64,000 nt of DNA from Synoicihabitans lomoniglobus (GCF_029023725.1 NZ_CP119075.1:3839501-3903500), one strand, 5' to 3'; numbered from the stretch's first letter, positions 52,999 to 62,705 are shown. Translations and numbers: made by a program. Notes: generated by a model not told the origin, from the letters alone.

Positions 52999-53406
52999 CT
53001 ACGTGTTGGCGTCTTCGTCGGGGGCGAGTTCGCGTTGATTCTTCGGCAGGTGGTGCGGCAGGAACACGTAGTAGTTCATGAGCCACCAACTGCGTGAGGA
53101 GCGGTAAAACAACACCGGAACGAGCACGGCGCCGATTCCTGCAATCAGGCTCGCCACGAGGCCCGACAGCGCGCCCGCCAGATACAACAGCAGCACCGGC
53201 ACGAGAAAGACGACCAACGTCACCCCGTAATTGAGCGACATGGACCCGAGAAATGAGCCCTCATCACGTTCGAGCTGCAGGTCGCAGGTCGGACAATGGC
53301 GGTTCAACTCAAAAACGCGGCCTTCCTTGAAGAGCGCATGTTCGCCGCAGTTGGGGCAGCGGTTGGTGAGTCCGCGTGCGATGATTTGTCCCCGGGTAAC
53401 CTTCAT
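52999..53406 (-). CDS. DUF983 zinc-ribbon membrane protein
   Basis: A 135-aa protein: a four-Cys ribbon NRCPNCGEHALF ... HCPTCDLQ (residues ~16-43) followed by two membrane helices (~62-78 and 84-100), the DUF983 pattern. The role is unknown; it resembles small envelope or chaperone-like factors. Co-directional with tsf/rpsB but separated by their terminator. Confidence 0.85.
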   Translation of the reverse strand: MKVTRGQIIARGLTNRCPNCGEHALFKEGRVFELNRHCPTCDLQLERDEGSFLGSMSLNYGVTLVVFLVPVLLLYLAGALSGLVASLIAGIGAVLVPVLFYRSSRSWWLMNYYVFLPHHLPKNQRELAPDEDANT

Positions 53407-53441
53407 GTGGTTTTCGAACTAGCGTGTCGGGCCGCCGGGCG

Positions 53442-53476
53442 AAAACAAAAACGCCTCCCAGAACCGGGAGGCGTTG
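53442..53476 (-). terminator. Intrinsic terminator of the rpsB-tsf unit
   Basis: On the minus strand AACGCCTCCC-GGTTCT-GGGAGGCGTT is followed by TTTGTTTTC. A perfect 10-bp stem. Confidence 0.9.
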
Positions 53477-53512
53477 CAAAAGTAGGAAGCGTAATTCGGT
53501 GAATCTTTTCGC

Positions 53513-54106
<594 letters not shown>

Positions 54107-54159
54107 TTCTTGGAAATTTCTTTGCTTGGTTGGGTTACAGGAATGATCGATCAGGGGAT

Positions 54160-54195
54160 CAAAACAAACTGCCCGGCGGGTTAAGGGCCGGGCAG
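54160..54195 (-). terminator. Intercistronic hairpin between rpsB and tsf
   Basis: On the minus strand CTGCCCGGC, a 9-base loop, GCCGGGCAG, then TTTGTTTTGATCC. It resembles an intrinsic terminator and would lower tsf transcription relative to rpsB. Confidence 0.75.
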
Positions 54196-54213
54196 CAGCT
54201 AAAGCGGAAAGGC

Positions 54214-55188
54214 TTACTCAGCGGCCTTGGGCTCGGTTTCCTCCGTGGCGGCGGGAGCGGCCTCGGGCTCGGCGGCAGGGACGGCAGCCTCCGCGGCGGC
54301 GGGAGCTTCGTCGTCCTTGGGGGCGGCGATCTTCTTGCGCGGAGCGGCTTCGGGAATGACCACATCACCGGTCGCCTCGGCGGCGACGATCGTCGGCACG
54401 GGCTCGGCATCGGCTTCGGCGTCAGCCCCGGCGGCGGCGGCCACAGCAGCGGTGGCGGCCTTGAGGTCGGCTTGACCACGGGCGATGCGACGTGCGTCGC
54501 GTTGACCCAGACCGTTTTGGATGGCCTCGACGGCGGCATCAACGATGACGCGAATGGACTTCACGGCGTCGTCGTTACCCGGGATCGGGTAGGTCACGTT
54601 GCTCGGGTCGGAGTTGGTGTCGACCAAGGCGACGGTCGGAATGTTGCAACGCACGCCTTCGGCGACGGCGATGTCCTCGTGAGCGACGTCGATGATGAAC
54701 ATGGCCTTCGGCAGGTCGGTCATCTCGGAGATGCCGGAAAAGTTCTTCTGCATGCGCACCATCTCACGACGGATGGCGGCTTGTTCCTTGCCGCCGAGCT
54801 TCTGCAGGTCGCCATTGGTGTCCATGGCCTGATACTTCTTATACTTGGCGATGGAGCCCTTGACGGTGGCGAAGTTGGTCAGCGTGCCGCCGAGCCAGCG
54901 ATCCACACAGTAAGGCATGTTAACGGAAGCGGCGGCCTCGCGGATGATTTCCTGGGCTTGGCGCTTGGTGCCGACGAACAGCACGTTGCCGCCGTTGGCG
55001 ACAAGTTCGGTGAGGGCGTCACAGGCCTTTTCCAGGGCGGCGAACGACTTGCCGAGATCGATGATGGTGATACCTTGACGGTGATCGAAAACGAATGGCT
55101 TGGAACGCGGGTTCCAACGCTTGGTTTGGTGGCCGAAGTGGACACCGGCGTCGAGGAGGTCGCGAACGGTAATGCTGAGATTGCTCAT
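54214..55188 (-). CDS. rpsB: 30S ribosomal protein S2
   Basis: A 324-aa S2 (E. coli 241). The core is complete: LLDAGVHFGHQTKRWNPRS, FVFDHRQGITIIDLGKS, FVGTKRQAQEIIREAA, YCVDRWLGGTLTNFATVKGS, IIDVAHEDIAVAEG, PTVALVDTNSDP and IPGNDDA. Residues ~235-324 form an Ala/Glu/Pro-rich acidic extension with few constraints. The start lies 320 bp from an upstream tRNA-Met in the opposite orientation. Confidence 0.97.
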   Translation of the reverse strand: MSNLSITVRDLLDAGVHFGHQTKRWNPRSKPFVFDHRQGITIIDLGKSFAALEKACDALTELVANGGNVLFVGTKRQAQEIIREAAASVNMPYCVDRWLGGTLTNFATVKGSIAKYKKYQAMDTNGDLQKLGGKEQAAIRREMVRMQKNFSGISEMTDLPKAMFIIDVAHEDIAVAEGVRCNIPTVALVDTNSDPSNVTYPIPGNDDAVKSIRVIVDAAVEAIQNGLGQRDARRIARGQADLKAATAAVAAAAGADAEADAEPVPTIVAAEATGDVVIPEAAPRKKIAAPKDDEAPAAAEAAVPAAEPEAAPAATEETEPKAAE

Positions 55189-55510
55189 GATGTGATCTAT
55201 GTATGTGACACAGGTCGGCCAATGGGCCGCCTTGCGATCGAACTAACTTAATGGTTGTAGGTAATGATTAAACGAACGGTCCTTTCCGGGGAAAGAGCGG
55301 TCGAACACAGAGACCCGCCAAGGGGGAGGCAAGTGCAGATTTAGGAATTTTCAAAAACCCTGTTGACACGTGACCTTAGTGTTTCATTCCTCTGCCTCCC
55401 TTCACGACGCCGTGGAGCGATTGGGAGCCATCCGGCCCCGGTCACGTTCTCTTTCAGATTCGATTTTTCGACTCCGCGCCACGTTTAAACACGTTCCGCG
55501 TCCCACTTGT
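55189..55510. promoter_or_regulatory. rpsB/tRNA-Met divergent upstream region
   Basis: About 320 bp with no gene. A TTGACA at 55363-55368 points towards the tRNA, but the -10 candidate is poor. On the rpsB side, GGCGGCCCATTGGCCGACC forms a small hairpin about 40-20 bases before the start, where S2 autoregulatory structures usually lie. Confidence 0.4.
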
Positions 55511-55587
<77 letters not shown>

Positions 55588-55591
55588 ATTT

Positions 55592-55624
55592 AAACCCGGT
55601 TGGCCTTGGCCCGCCGGGTTTTTT
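55592..55624 (+). terminator. Terminator of the tRNA-Met gene
   Basis: AACCCGG pairs with CCGGGTT around a GC-rich loop (TTGGCCTTGGCC) and is followed by T6. Confidence 0.8.
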
Positions 55625-55760
55625 GTGCCTCGGTCCCCGCGGACGTTTTTCGCCGGTATGGTTTGGCGCAGCAACTCTGCCATGTGTCGATCCGCCACGG
55701 ACCGCACTGCCCCGTTCGCACTCCCCCGCTGGATGCGGACTTAAGAAAATATCACTAATT

Positions 55761-55794
55761 TTGAGTTCGGACTTGTTTTTGACTAATTCGTCAA
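55761..55794 (+). promoter_or_regulatory. tetR promoter with palindromic operator
   Basis: TTGAGT (55761-55766), 17 bases, TAATTC (55784-55789). The dyad TTGAC-TAATTC-GTCAA at 55779-55794 covers the -10. Transcription would begin within a few bases of the ATGs at 55799 and 55811, giving a near-leaderless message. A close match lies before the efflux genes at 56488-56503, so this is the probable TetR-family operator. Confidence 0.6.
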
Positions 55795-55810
55795 CTACAT
55801 GAATTGCATC

Positions 55811-56422
55811 ATGGGACGACCCTCTGACGCCAAAGAACGCTTAATGACCTCCGCGATCGATCTGATCTGGGAGGGAAGCTACGGCGCGGTCACCATCGAT
55901 GACATCTGCCGCGGAGCCGACGTGCGCAAGGGCAGTTTCTACTACTTCTTCCCGGGTAAAGCCGAACTGGCGGTCGCCGCCATCGAGCGCATGTGGGAAA
56001 TCAAGTGGAAGCCCTTTCTGGACAAAAACTTCTCGGCCGATCTCGAGCCCTTGGAACGCTTCACCGGCTACTTCCAAGCTCTGGTGCAAAACCAAAAGGA
56101 ACTCTTCGCCGAGCATGGCAAAGTGCTGGGCTGTCCCGTCGCTTCGGTGGGCACAGAGGTGTCCGTTTGCCAGGCTGCCGTTTCGGACGCGATTCGCGAC
56201 GTGATCACGCGTAAGAAACGGTTCTACGAATCGGCCATTCGCGACGCCGTCGCCGCCGGCGCGATCGAACCTTGCGACCCGGCTGTCAAAGCCACCGCGC
56301 TGTTTTGCCTGATTGATGGCATGATGGGCCAGTCCCGGATGATGAACGATGTCAGCGTCTTCGATAACCTGACTTCCATGGCCTGCGACCTTCTGCGTTT
56401 TAAAACGCCCGTCACCGCCTAA
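55811..56422 (+). CDS. TetR/AcrR-family repressor of the RND efflux operon
   Basis: A 203-aa regulator (ATG 55811; an in-frame ATG 55799 adds four residues). DNA-binding helix-turn-helix: AIDLIWEGSYGAVTIDDICR followed by ADVRKGSFYYFFPGKAELAV (residues ~15-55); the C-terminal part is a TetR_C-like ligand domain with several Cys (GCPVASVG, VSVCQAAV, EPCDPAV). It sits upstream of and in the same orientation as an RND pump whose upstream region repeats its own operator, so it probably represses itself and the pump. Confidence 0.92.
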   Translation: MGRPSDAKERLMTSAIDLIWEGSYGAVTIDDICRGADVRKGSFYYFFPGKAELAVAAIERMWEIKWKPFLDKNFSADLEPLERFTGYFQALVQNQKELFAEHGKVLGCPVASVGTEVSVCQAAVSDAIRDVITRKKRFYESAIRDAVAAGAIEPCDPAVKATALFCLIDGMMGQSRMMNDVSVFDNLTSMACDLLRFKTPVTA

Positions 56423-56449
56423 GACGTTTTCGCACCCTTTTTCACTCTC

Positions 56450-56476
56450 CGCGCAGTATCAGCTGCGCGTTTTTTT
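56450..56476 (+). terminator. Terminator of the tetR gene
   Basis: CGCGCAG-TATCAG-CTGCGCG followed by T7. Its T-tract may supply the weak -35 position of the next promoter. Confidence 0.85.
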
Positions 56477-56487
56477 AAATCTCATTG

Positions 56488-56503
56488 TTTACTATTTCGT
56501 CAA
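56488..56503 (+). promoter_or_regulatory. Operator before the efflux operon
   Basis: TTTAC-TATTTC-GTCAA matches the tetR operator TTGAC-TAATTC-GTCAA in 14 of 16 positions and the flanking CTAC is shared. TATTTC is the candidate -10 and the first ATG lies at 56512. Confidence 0.6.
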
Positions 56504-56511
56504 CTACTAAG

Positions 56512-56721
56512 ATGACCACGCCCTCGCTCTCTCCAAAACCGATTCGTCACCAATCCGCTTCAACTGCTCGTCGATTGAAGTTCCGCTCCACCCATCGTCG
56601 CCCCGGGATCACTTCGTCCCCCGACGAAACCACCATCATCCGGTCGGCCACGAGCCCCACCGTTGCTTGGACCGACTTCCTTTACGCCGCCCCTCGAACC
56701 CTCTCTCGCTACCACGAGTGA
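56512..56721 (+). CDS. Possible 69-aa leader ORF of the efflux operon
   Basis: ATG 56512 lies 9 bases after the operator and opens 69 codons (MTTPSLSPKPIRHQ...) ending TGA 56719-56721. It is Ser/Thr/Arg-rich and lacks a recognisable domain; the periplasmic adaptor starts 59 bases later. Codon use is not clearly coding-like. It could be a translated leader, a small protein or just a chance frame. Confidence 0.3.
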   Translation: MTTPSLSPKPIRHQSASTARRLKFRSTHRRPGITSSPDETTIIRSATSPTVAWTDFLYAAPRTLSRYHE

Positions 56722-56779
56722 GTTCGATGACGCGCCCGCACACCCTTCCCGCCAAACCTGACTCCTTCGCCCACTCTCG

Positions 56780-57949
56780 ATGAAATCCGTCACACTCCGC
56801 CGCACCGCCGTTGTCGCCACCGTCCTGGCTGTCGCCACGACCGCCACCCTCTTTGCCCTTACCGAGGACGAAGCCGAATCCGTTTCCGCCGCCGCCGTCG
56901 CTCCGCCTGCTCCCGCGGTGACGGTGTCGTCACCCCGCCAACGCACGTTGGTCGAAGCCGCCGAAATCACCGGACGTATCCACGCGCTGGAAATGGTGGA
57001 TCTGCGCGCCGAGGTTCCCGGCCGCCTCGACGCGGTCCATTTCCAATCCGGCCAGGTCGTCCAACAAGGCGACCTGTTGTTCACCCTCGACGCCCGCACC
57101 TACGCCGCCGCGCACGCCGCCGCCGCCGCCGCCGTAGTGCGGGCCGAAGCCACCGCCACCACCGCCCGCCGCGACGCCGACCGTGCCGACCTGCTGCTCT
57201 CACGTGAAGCCATCAGCACCGAGGAGGCCGACACCCGCCGCGCCCGCGCCGCCGAAGCCGAAGCCAATCTCCTCGTGGCTCGCGCCGAACGCGACCGCAC
57301 CGCTGTCGATCTCGAACGCACCTCCGTCCGCGCCCCCATTACCGGACGGGTCTCCCGCGCCCTCGTCACCACCGGCAACCTCGTGTCTCCCGCGACACCG
57401 CTGACCACGCTCGTTTCCGTCGGCGACGCCTACGTGCACGCCGATGTGGACGAAGCCACCGTGCTGCGTCTGCAGCGACTCCTCCGCGAGGGGCAAGTGC
57501 AACTCGATGACGTCGGCCGTATCCCCGTCGACATGCAACTGGCCGATGAAGCGGGCTTCCCGCGCCACGGCTTCGTGGAGAGCCTCGACAACCATCTCGA
57601 TCCCACCACAGGCAGCCTGACCGTTCGTATGGTGTTTCCCAATACCGGCGACGCGCTCACGCCCGGTCTGTTCGCCCGGGTTCGCCTCCCGCTGGGCTCT
57701 CCCGAACCCGCGCTGCTCATCAGTGAACGCGCCATCGGCACCGACCAAAGCCAGAAATTCGTTCTCGTCGTCGGTGACGACAACACGGTCGCCTACCGCC
57801 CCATCACCCTCGGTCCCGTGGTCGATGGTGAACGGGTGATTCGCACCGGCTTGCAACCCGAGGACCGCGTGATCGTCAACGGACTCCAACGCGTCCGGCC
57901 CGGCACCAGCGTGACGGTGGAAACCGCCGCACTCGCCCGTTCGAGCTAA
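56780..57949 (+). CDS. RND efflux periplasmic adaptor (membrane-fusion protein)
   Basis: A 389-aa AcrA/MexE-type adaptor. After a signal-like N-terminus (AVVATVLAVATTATLFAL; no lipobox Cys), the lipoyl half (GRIHALEMVDLRAEVPGRL ... GQVVQQGDLLFTLDARTY), an alpha-helical hairpin (~115-175, Ala/Glu-rich), the second lipoyl half (VRAPITGRVSRALVTTGNLV) and the beta-barrel/MP domains (TTGSLTVRMVFPNTGDALTPGLFARVRLP) follow. It joins the inner-membrane pump to the outer-membrane channel. The pump gene starts 124 bp later. Confidence 0.95.
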   Translation: MKSVTLRRTAVVATVLAVATTATLFALTEDEAESVSAAAVAPPAPAVTVSSPRQRTLVEAAEITGRIHALEMVDLRAEVPGRLDAVHFQSGQVVQQGDLLFTLDARTYAAAHAAAAAAVVRAEATATTARRDADRADLLLSREAISTEEADTRRARAAEAEANLLVARAERDRTAVDLERTSVRAPITGRVSRALVTTGNLVSPATPLTTLVSVGDAYVHADVDEATVLRLQRLLREGQVQLDDVGRIPVDMQLADEAGFPRHGFVESLDNHLDPTTGSLTVRMVFPNTGDALTPGLFARVRLPLGSPEPALLISERAIGTDQSQKFVLVVGDDNTVAYRPITLGPVVDGERVIRTGLQPEDRVIVNGLQRVRPGTSVTVETAALARSS

Positions 57950-58073
57950 GCTCCGCCCTCCGCCCTCGCCTCCCTCCAACTCCGCCGCGTCGGCGCGGCC
58001 ATGGCTACTGCCTTGCCCGCGCCCGACGCCCTCCCGTCTTCGCTTCCCGTCCGCTTCCCGCCGCCGTTCCATC

Positions 58074-61000
58074 ATGAACTTCTCCGACTTCTTCATCAAA
58101 CGCCCGATCTTCGCGGGCGTGCTGTCGATCATCATCTTCCTCGTGGGCGCCATCGCCCTCTTCAAACTACCGATCTCGGAATATCCCGAAGTCGTGCCGC
58201 CCACGGTCGTGGTGCGCGCGACCTACCCGGGCGCCAATCCCAAGACGATCGCCGACACCGTCGCCGCGCCGCTCGAACAGGCCATCAACGGCGTGGAGCA
58301 CTCGCTCTACATGTATTCGCAGGCGACCAGCGACGGCGTGATGACCCTCACCATCACCTTTGAACTCGGCACCAATCTGGATACGGCCCAGGTGCAGGTG
58401 CAAAACCGCGTCTCGCAGGCCTTGCCCAAACTGCCCGAAGAGGTCCGCCGTCTCGGCGTCGTCACGGCCAAGACCTCTCCCGACCTGCTCATGGTCGTTC
58501 ACCTCTTCAGTCCCAATGGCCGCTACGACGACATCTACGTGCGCAACTACGCCACCCTGCAGGTGCGCGACGTGCTCGCCCGGCTGAACGGCGTGGGTGA
58601 CGTGCGGTTGTTTGGCTCCGGCGACTACGCCATGCGGGTCTGGCTGGATCCGGAAAAAATGGCCGCGCGCGGCCTCATCCCCTCCGACGTCGTCGCCGCC
58701 ATCCGCGAGCAGAACGTGCAAGTCGCCGCCGGTTCCGTCGGCCAACAACCGCTCGAACACCCCAACGACACCCAGCTCCTCATCAACACGCAGGGACGCC
58801 TGATCGATGCGGACCAATTTGCCGACATCATCGTCAAGACCGGGACCCACGGTGAGACCGTTCAGCTCTCCGACGTCGCCCGCCTCGAACTCGGCGCATC
58901 GCAATACTCTCTGCGCTCGCTGCTCAACAACCAGCGCGCCGTCGCCATCCCGATCTCCCAATTGCCCGGCTCCAACGCCATCGCCGTCTCCGACGCCGTG
59001 CGCGCCACCATGCAGGAATTGTCGGCTTCGTTCCCCGAAGGCCTCGACTACGACATCGTTTACGACCCGACCATCTTCGTGCGCAGCTCCATCAAGGCCG
59101 TCGTGCACACCCTGCTCGAAGCCATCGTGCTCGTGGTCATCGTAGTGATTTTGTTCCTACAAACCTGGCGCGCGTCGCTCATCCCTCTCGCCGCCGTGCC
59201 GGTGTCGCTCGTCGGCACGTTCGCCGTCATGCTGGCCCTCGGTTTTTCGATCAACGCGCTGTCGCTCTTCGGTCTCGTGCTCGCCATCGGCATCGTGGTG
59301 GACGACGCCATCGTGGTGGTCGAAAACGTCGAACGTAACATCGCCCTCGGCCTCTCGCCCGTCGACGCCACCAAGCGTGCCATGCGCGAAGTCACCGGCC
59401 CGATCGTCGCGACCACTCTGGTGCTCGCCGCCGTGTTCATTCCCACCGCATTCATCGCCGGGCTGACCGGACAATTCTACAAGCAGTTCGCCATCACGAT
59501 CGCGATCTCGACCTTCATCTCGACGATCAACTCGCTCACGCTGTCGCCCGCTCTCAGCGCCCTCCTGCTCAAGAGTCACCACGCGCCCAAAGACTTGCCC
59601 TCGCGTATCCTCGATCGCGGCCTCGGTTGGTTCTTCCGTCCCTTCAACCGCTTCTTCGACTGGGCGGCCGGTCGCTACACCGCCGGTGTTTCCCGGCTGA
59701 TTCGGTTCTCCGCCATCACGCTCATCCTCTACGGCGGTCTGCTCGCGCTCACCGGTTGGGGCTTCAAATCCACGCCCACCGGTTTCGTGCCGACCCAGGA
59801 CAAGGGTTACCTCGTCGCCTTTGCCCAACTCCCCGACGCTGCTTCGCTCGACCGCACCGACGATGTCATCCGTCGCATGGGTGACATCGCCCTCGCCCAC
59901 CCGGGTGTCGCCAACGCCATCGCATTCCCCGGCTTGTCGATCAACGGCTTCACCAACTCCACCAACAGCGGCATCGTCTTCGTGGCGCTCAAGGATTTCG
60001 AGGAACGCCACGGGGCGGGCATGTCCGGTCAGGAGATCGCGGCCACGTTGCAAGGCGAGTTCGGCGCCATTCAGGACGCCTACATCGCCATCTTCCCGCC
60101 GCCCCCCGTGCAAGGTCTGGGCACCACGGCCGGTTTCAAGCTCTACATCGAGGACCGCGCCGATCTCGGCATCGACGCCCTCTACGACGCCGTGCAGCAG
60201 CTCGTCGGCGCCGGCTACGCCAGTGGGCAACTCGGGGGGCTGTATTCCAGCTTCACCATCAACACCCCGCAGTTGCAGGCCGATGTCGATCGCACCAAGG
60301 CCAAACAACAGGGCGTCGCCCTCAACGATCTCTACGACACGATGCAGACCTACCTCGGTTCAGCCTACGTCAACGACTTCAATCGCTTCGGCCGCACCTA
60401 CCAGGTGGTCGCGCAGGCCGACGCGGAGTTTCGGAACGACGCCTCCGATATTGCCCGCCTCAAAACCCGCAACCGGGCCGGCGAAATGGTGCCGCTCGGC
60501 TCGTTCATGAGTGTATCCGAAACTTACGGACCGGATCGGGTGATGCGCTACAACGGCTACCCCGCCGCCGAGGTCAACGGCGCCCCCCTGCCCGGCGTGA
60601 GCACCGGCACGGCGCAGGCGGTCATTACCAGACTCGCCAACCAAACCCTGCCCGCCGGTATGGCGTTTGAATGGACCGAGCTCACCTACCAGCAGGTCCT
60701 CGCGGGCAACGCCGGGCTCTTCGTATTCCCCATTTCGATACTCCTGGTCTTCCTCGTCCTCGCCGCCCAATACGAAAGTTTCCGCCTGCCGTTCGCGGTG
60801 ATTCTCATCGTGCCAATGGCGCTGCTCGCCGCCATCACCGGCCTCTGGCTGACCGACGGCGACAACAACATCTTCACCCAGATCGGGCTCATCGTGCTCA
60901 TCGGTCTGGCGGCCAAAAACGCCATCCTCATCGTCGAATTCGCCGCCCAGCGCCGCAGTGAAGGAGCCTCGCCCGTCGAGGCCGCCCTCGACGCCGCCCG

Positions 61001-61265
61001 CCTGCGCCTGCGCCCGATTCTCATGACGAGTATCGCGTTTATCGCCGGTGTCTTCCCGCTCGTGGCGTCGACCGGTGCCGGCGCCGAGATGCGCCATGCC
61101 ATGGGCGTCGCGGTCTTCTCCGGCATGATCGGTGTCACCTTCTTTGGCCTGTTCCTCACGCCCGTCTTTTACGTGGTGCTGGAGCGCCTCGGCCTGCGCG
61201 AACCACAACCGCAACCCGCGGCCGATTCCGTCGCAGCCGACGATGCGTCCACTCAATCCGCCTAA
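58074..61265 (+). CDS. RND multidrug efflux pump (HAE1 family, MexF/AcrB-like)
   Basis: A 1063-aa inner-membrane pump. It begins MNFSDFFIKRPIFAGVLSI, has the paired periplasmic porter domains (AxPLEQAINGVE; QVQNRVSQALPKLPEEVRR), TM4 proton-relay Asp pair in GIVVDDAIVVVENVERNI, and the second half with GDNNIFTQIGLIVLIGLAAKNAILIVEF. Length equals HAE1 pumps. Substrates are likely hydrophobic drugs or toxic metabolites. The outer-membrane gene follows after 19 bp. Confidence 0.97.
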   Translation: MNFSDFFIKRPIFAGVLSIIIFLVGAIALFKLPISEYPEVVPPTVVVRATYPGANPKTIADTVAAPLEQAINGVEHSLYMYSQATSDGVMTLTITFELGTNLDTAQVQVQNRVSQALPKLPEEVRRLGVVTAKTSPDLLMVVHLFSPNGRYDDIYVRNYATLQVRDVLARLNGVGDVRLFGSGDYAMRVWLDPEKMAARGLIPSDVVAAIREQNVQVAAGSVGQQPLEHPNDTQLLINTQGRLIDADQFADIIVKTGTHGETVQLSDVARLELGASQYSLRSLLNNQRAVAIPISQLPGSNAIAVSDAVRATMQELSASFPEGLDYDIVYDPTIFVRSSIKAVVHTLLEAIVLVVIVVILFLQTWRASLIPLAAVPVSLVGTFAVMLALGFSINALSLFGLVLAIGIVVDDAIVVVENVERNIALGLSPVDATKRAMREVTGPIVATTLVLAAVFIPTAFIAGLTGQFYKQFAITIAISTFISTINSLTLSPALSALLLKSHHAPKDLPSRILDRGLGWFFRPFNRFFDWAAGRYTAGVSRLIRFSAITLILYGGLLALTGWGFKSTPTGFVPTQDKGYLVAFAQLPDAASLDRTDDVIRRMGDIALAHPGVANAIAFPGLSINGFTNSTNSGIVFVALKDFEERHGAGMSGQEIAATLQGEFGAIQDAYIAIFPPPPVQGLGTTAGFKLYIEDRADLGIDALYDAVQQLVGAGYASGQLGGLYSSFTINTPQLQADVDRTKAKQQGVALNDLYDTMQTYLGSAYVNDFNRFGRTYQVVAQADAEFRNDASDIARLKTRNRAGEMVPLGSFMSVSETYGPDRVMRYNGYPAAEVNGAPLPGVSTGTAQAVITRLANQTLPAGMAFEWTELTYQQVLAGNAGLFVFPISILLVFLVLAAQYESFRLPFAVILIVPMALLAAITGLWLTDGDNNIFTQIGLIVLIGLAAKNAILIVEFAAQRRSEGASPVEAALDAARLRLRPILMTSIAFIAGVFPLVASTGAGAEMRHAMGVAVFSGMIGVTFFGLFLTPVFYVVLERLGLREPQPQPAADSVAADDASTQSA

Positions 61266-61284
61266 CTCTCCCGCCGTTCCCATC

Positions 61285-62634
61285 ATGAAAGCATCCTTTC
61301 GGCTTCTCCCACTTCTGCCTTCGGCCCTCCTCCTTCTTACGGTCCAACTCAGCGCCCGCGCCGAGCCGGATCTCACGACCGCTGCGTTCGGCGATTCCAC
61401 GCTCGATGCGCTGGTTGCCACCGCATTCGAAAACAATGTCGATCTGCAAGCCGCCGCCGCCCGCGTTGACCAGGCGCTCGCCGCCGCCGGCGCGACCCGC
61501 GCCGACTTCTGGCCGCAACTCAGCCTGAACGGCTCGGCCCGTCGTCACAGCAATCTGGAAAACGGCTACCTCGCGAGCGACTATGCCAGTCTGCCCGGCA
61601 CCGCCACCTGGGAACTCGATCTCTGGGGTCGCATTCGCAAAGGGACCCAGGCCGCCCGCGCCGACGCCGGCACCTCTGCCGCCCTGCACGATGCGGCCCG
61701 CGTCAGTCTCGCCGCCGAGGTCACCCAGACCTACTACACCTTGCGCGCCCTCCAGCTGGAATCGGCCATCGTCACCCGCAGTGTGACGACGCGCCGCGAC
61801 GCTCGCCGCATCGTGGCCGACCGCGTGGAGATCGGCAGCAGCAATCCCCTCGACCTCGCCCGCGCCGACACCGAACTCGCGCTCGCCGAAGCCGACGCCG
61901 CCGCCGTCGCGCATCGCACCGCCAACCTCGAACACGCGCTCGCCGTGCTCCTCGGCGAACAACCCGGCCCGACCACCGGCACCCACGTCAGCACGACCGC
62001 GCTGCCTTCGCCGCCGCGCGTGCCATCCGACCTCCCGGCGGAGCTCCTCCAACGTCGCCCCGACATCGCCGCCGCCGAACAATCACTCGCCGCGTCGTCC
62101 GCCCGCATCGGTGTCGCCAAGACAGCGTTCTTCCCGACCATTCGGCTCACGGGCAGCGCGGGATGGGAAAGCGCCGACTTCAATAACTTCTTCTCCGGCG
62201 ACAACCGCGTGTGGAGTTTCGGACCAAGTCTCTACCTACCGTTGTTCCAAGGAGGCCGCAACCGCGCCAACCTCAATCGCGCGGAAGCCGCCTTCGCTGA
62301 ACAATCCGCCCGTTATCGCGGGGCCGTGTTGCGCGCCTTCCAGGACGTCTCCGACGCGCTTGCCGCGAATCGTTTCCTCGCCGAGCAAACCGCAGCGACC
62401 GAGCGCGCCGCGACTGCCGCCCGACGGGCCGCCAATCTCTCCCATGTCCGCTACGACGCGGGGGTGGTGAGTTACCTCGAAGTCGTCGACGCCGAACGCA
62501 GCGCCCTCGACGCCGAACGCGCCACGGTGCGACTCCAAGGCCAACGTCTCGTCGCTGCGGCCAGTCTCATCCGCGCCCTCGGCGGTGGCTGGCAACGCGT
62601 GGCTGAATCTTCCGTCCCGGAACCCGCCCTATGA
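61285..62634 (+). CDS. Outer-membrane efflux channel (NodT/TolC family)
   Basis: A 449-aa channel. It has a signal peptide (PLLPSALLLLTVQLSARAE) and the two OEP repeats: NNVDLQAAAARVDQALAAAGATRADFWPQLS at the start of the first, and the RRPDIAAAEQSLAASSARIGVAKTAFFPTI signature of the second. A lipid-anchor Cys is not obvious. The stop codon overlaps the micro-peptide start (ATGA). ATG 61285 is chosen as the first codon of the signal peptide; the frame stays open into the pump gene. Confidence 0.95.
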   Translation: MKASFRLLPLLPSALLLLTVQLSARAEPDLTTAAFGDSTLDALVATAFENNVDLQAAAARVDQALAAAGATRADFWPQLSLNGSARRHSNLENGYLASDYASLPGTATWELDLWGRIRKGTQAARADAGTSAALHDAARVSLAAEVTQTYYTLRALQLESAIVTRSVTTRRDARRIVADRVEIGSSNPLDLARADTELALAEADAAAVAHRTANLEHALAVLLGEQPGPTTGTHVSTTALPSPPRVPSDLPAELLQRRPDIAAAEQSLAASSARIGVAKTAFFPTIRLTGSAGWESADFNNFFSGDNRVWSFGPSLYLPLFQGGRNRANLNRAEAAFAEQSARYRGAVLRAFQDVSDALAANRFLAEQTAATERAATAARRAANLSHVRYDAGVVSYLEVVDAERSALDAERATVRLQGQRLVAAASLIRALGGGWQRVAESSVPEPAL

Positions 62635-62705
62635 TCACCGCGACTCTCATCCTCATCGCGCTCGCCTTACTGGTAGCCACCGACTCCGCCGAATCGGGCA
62701 ACTGA
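62631..62705 (+). CDS. 24-aa membrane micro-peptide at the end of the RND operon
   Basis: ATG 62631 overlaps the channel stop (ATGA), so translation is coupled. The peptide has one hydrophobic helix (ITATLILIALALLVAT) and the tail DSAESGN. Small single-helix proteins that bind RND or other pumps (for example AcrZ) are known, so a regulator of the pump is an attractive idea; chance cannot be excluded at this length. Confidence 0.45.
   Translation: MITATLILIALALLVATDSAESGN

Noticed and set aside
57983-57999. GCCGCG-TCGG-CGCGGC hairpin between adaptor and pump genes
   Set aside because: Too short and without a T-run to be called a terminator; the genes are clearly one operon.
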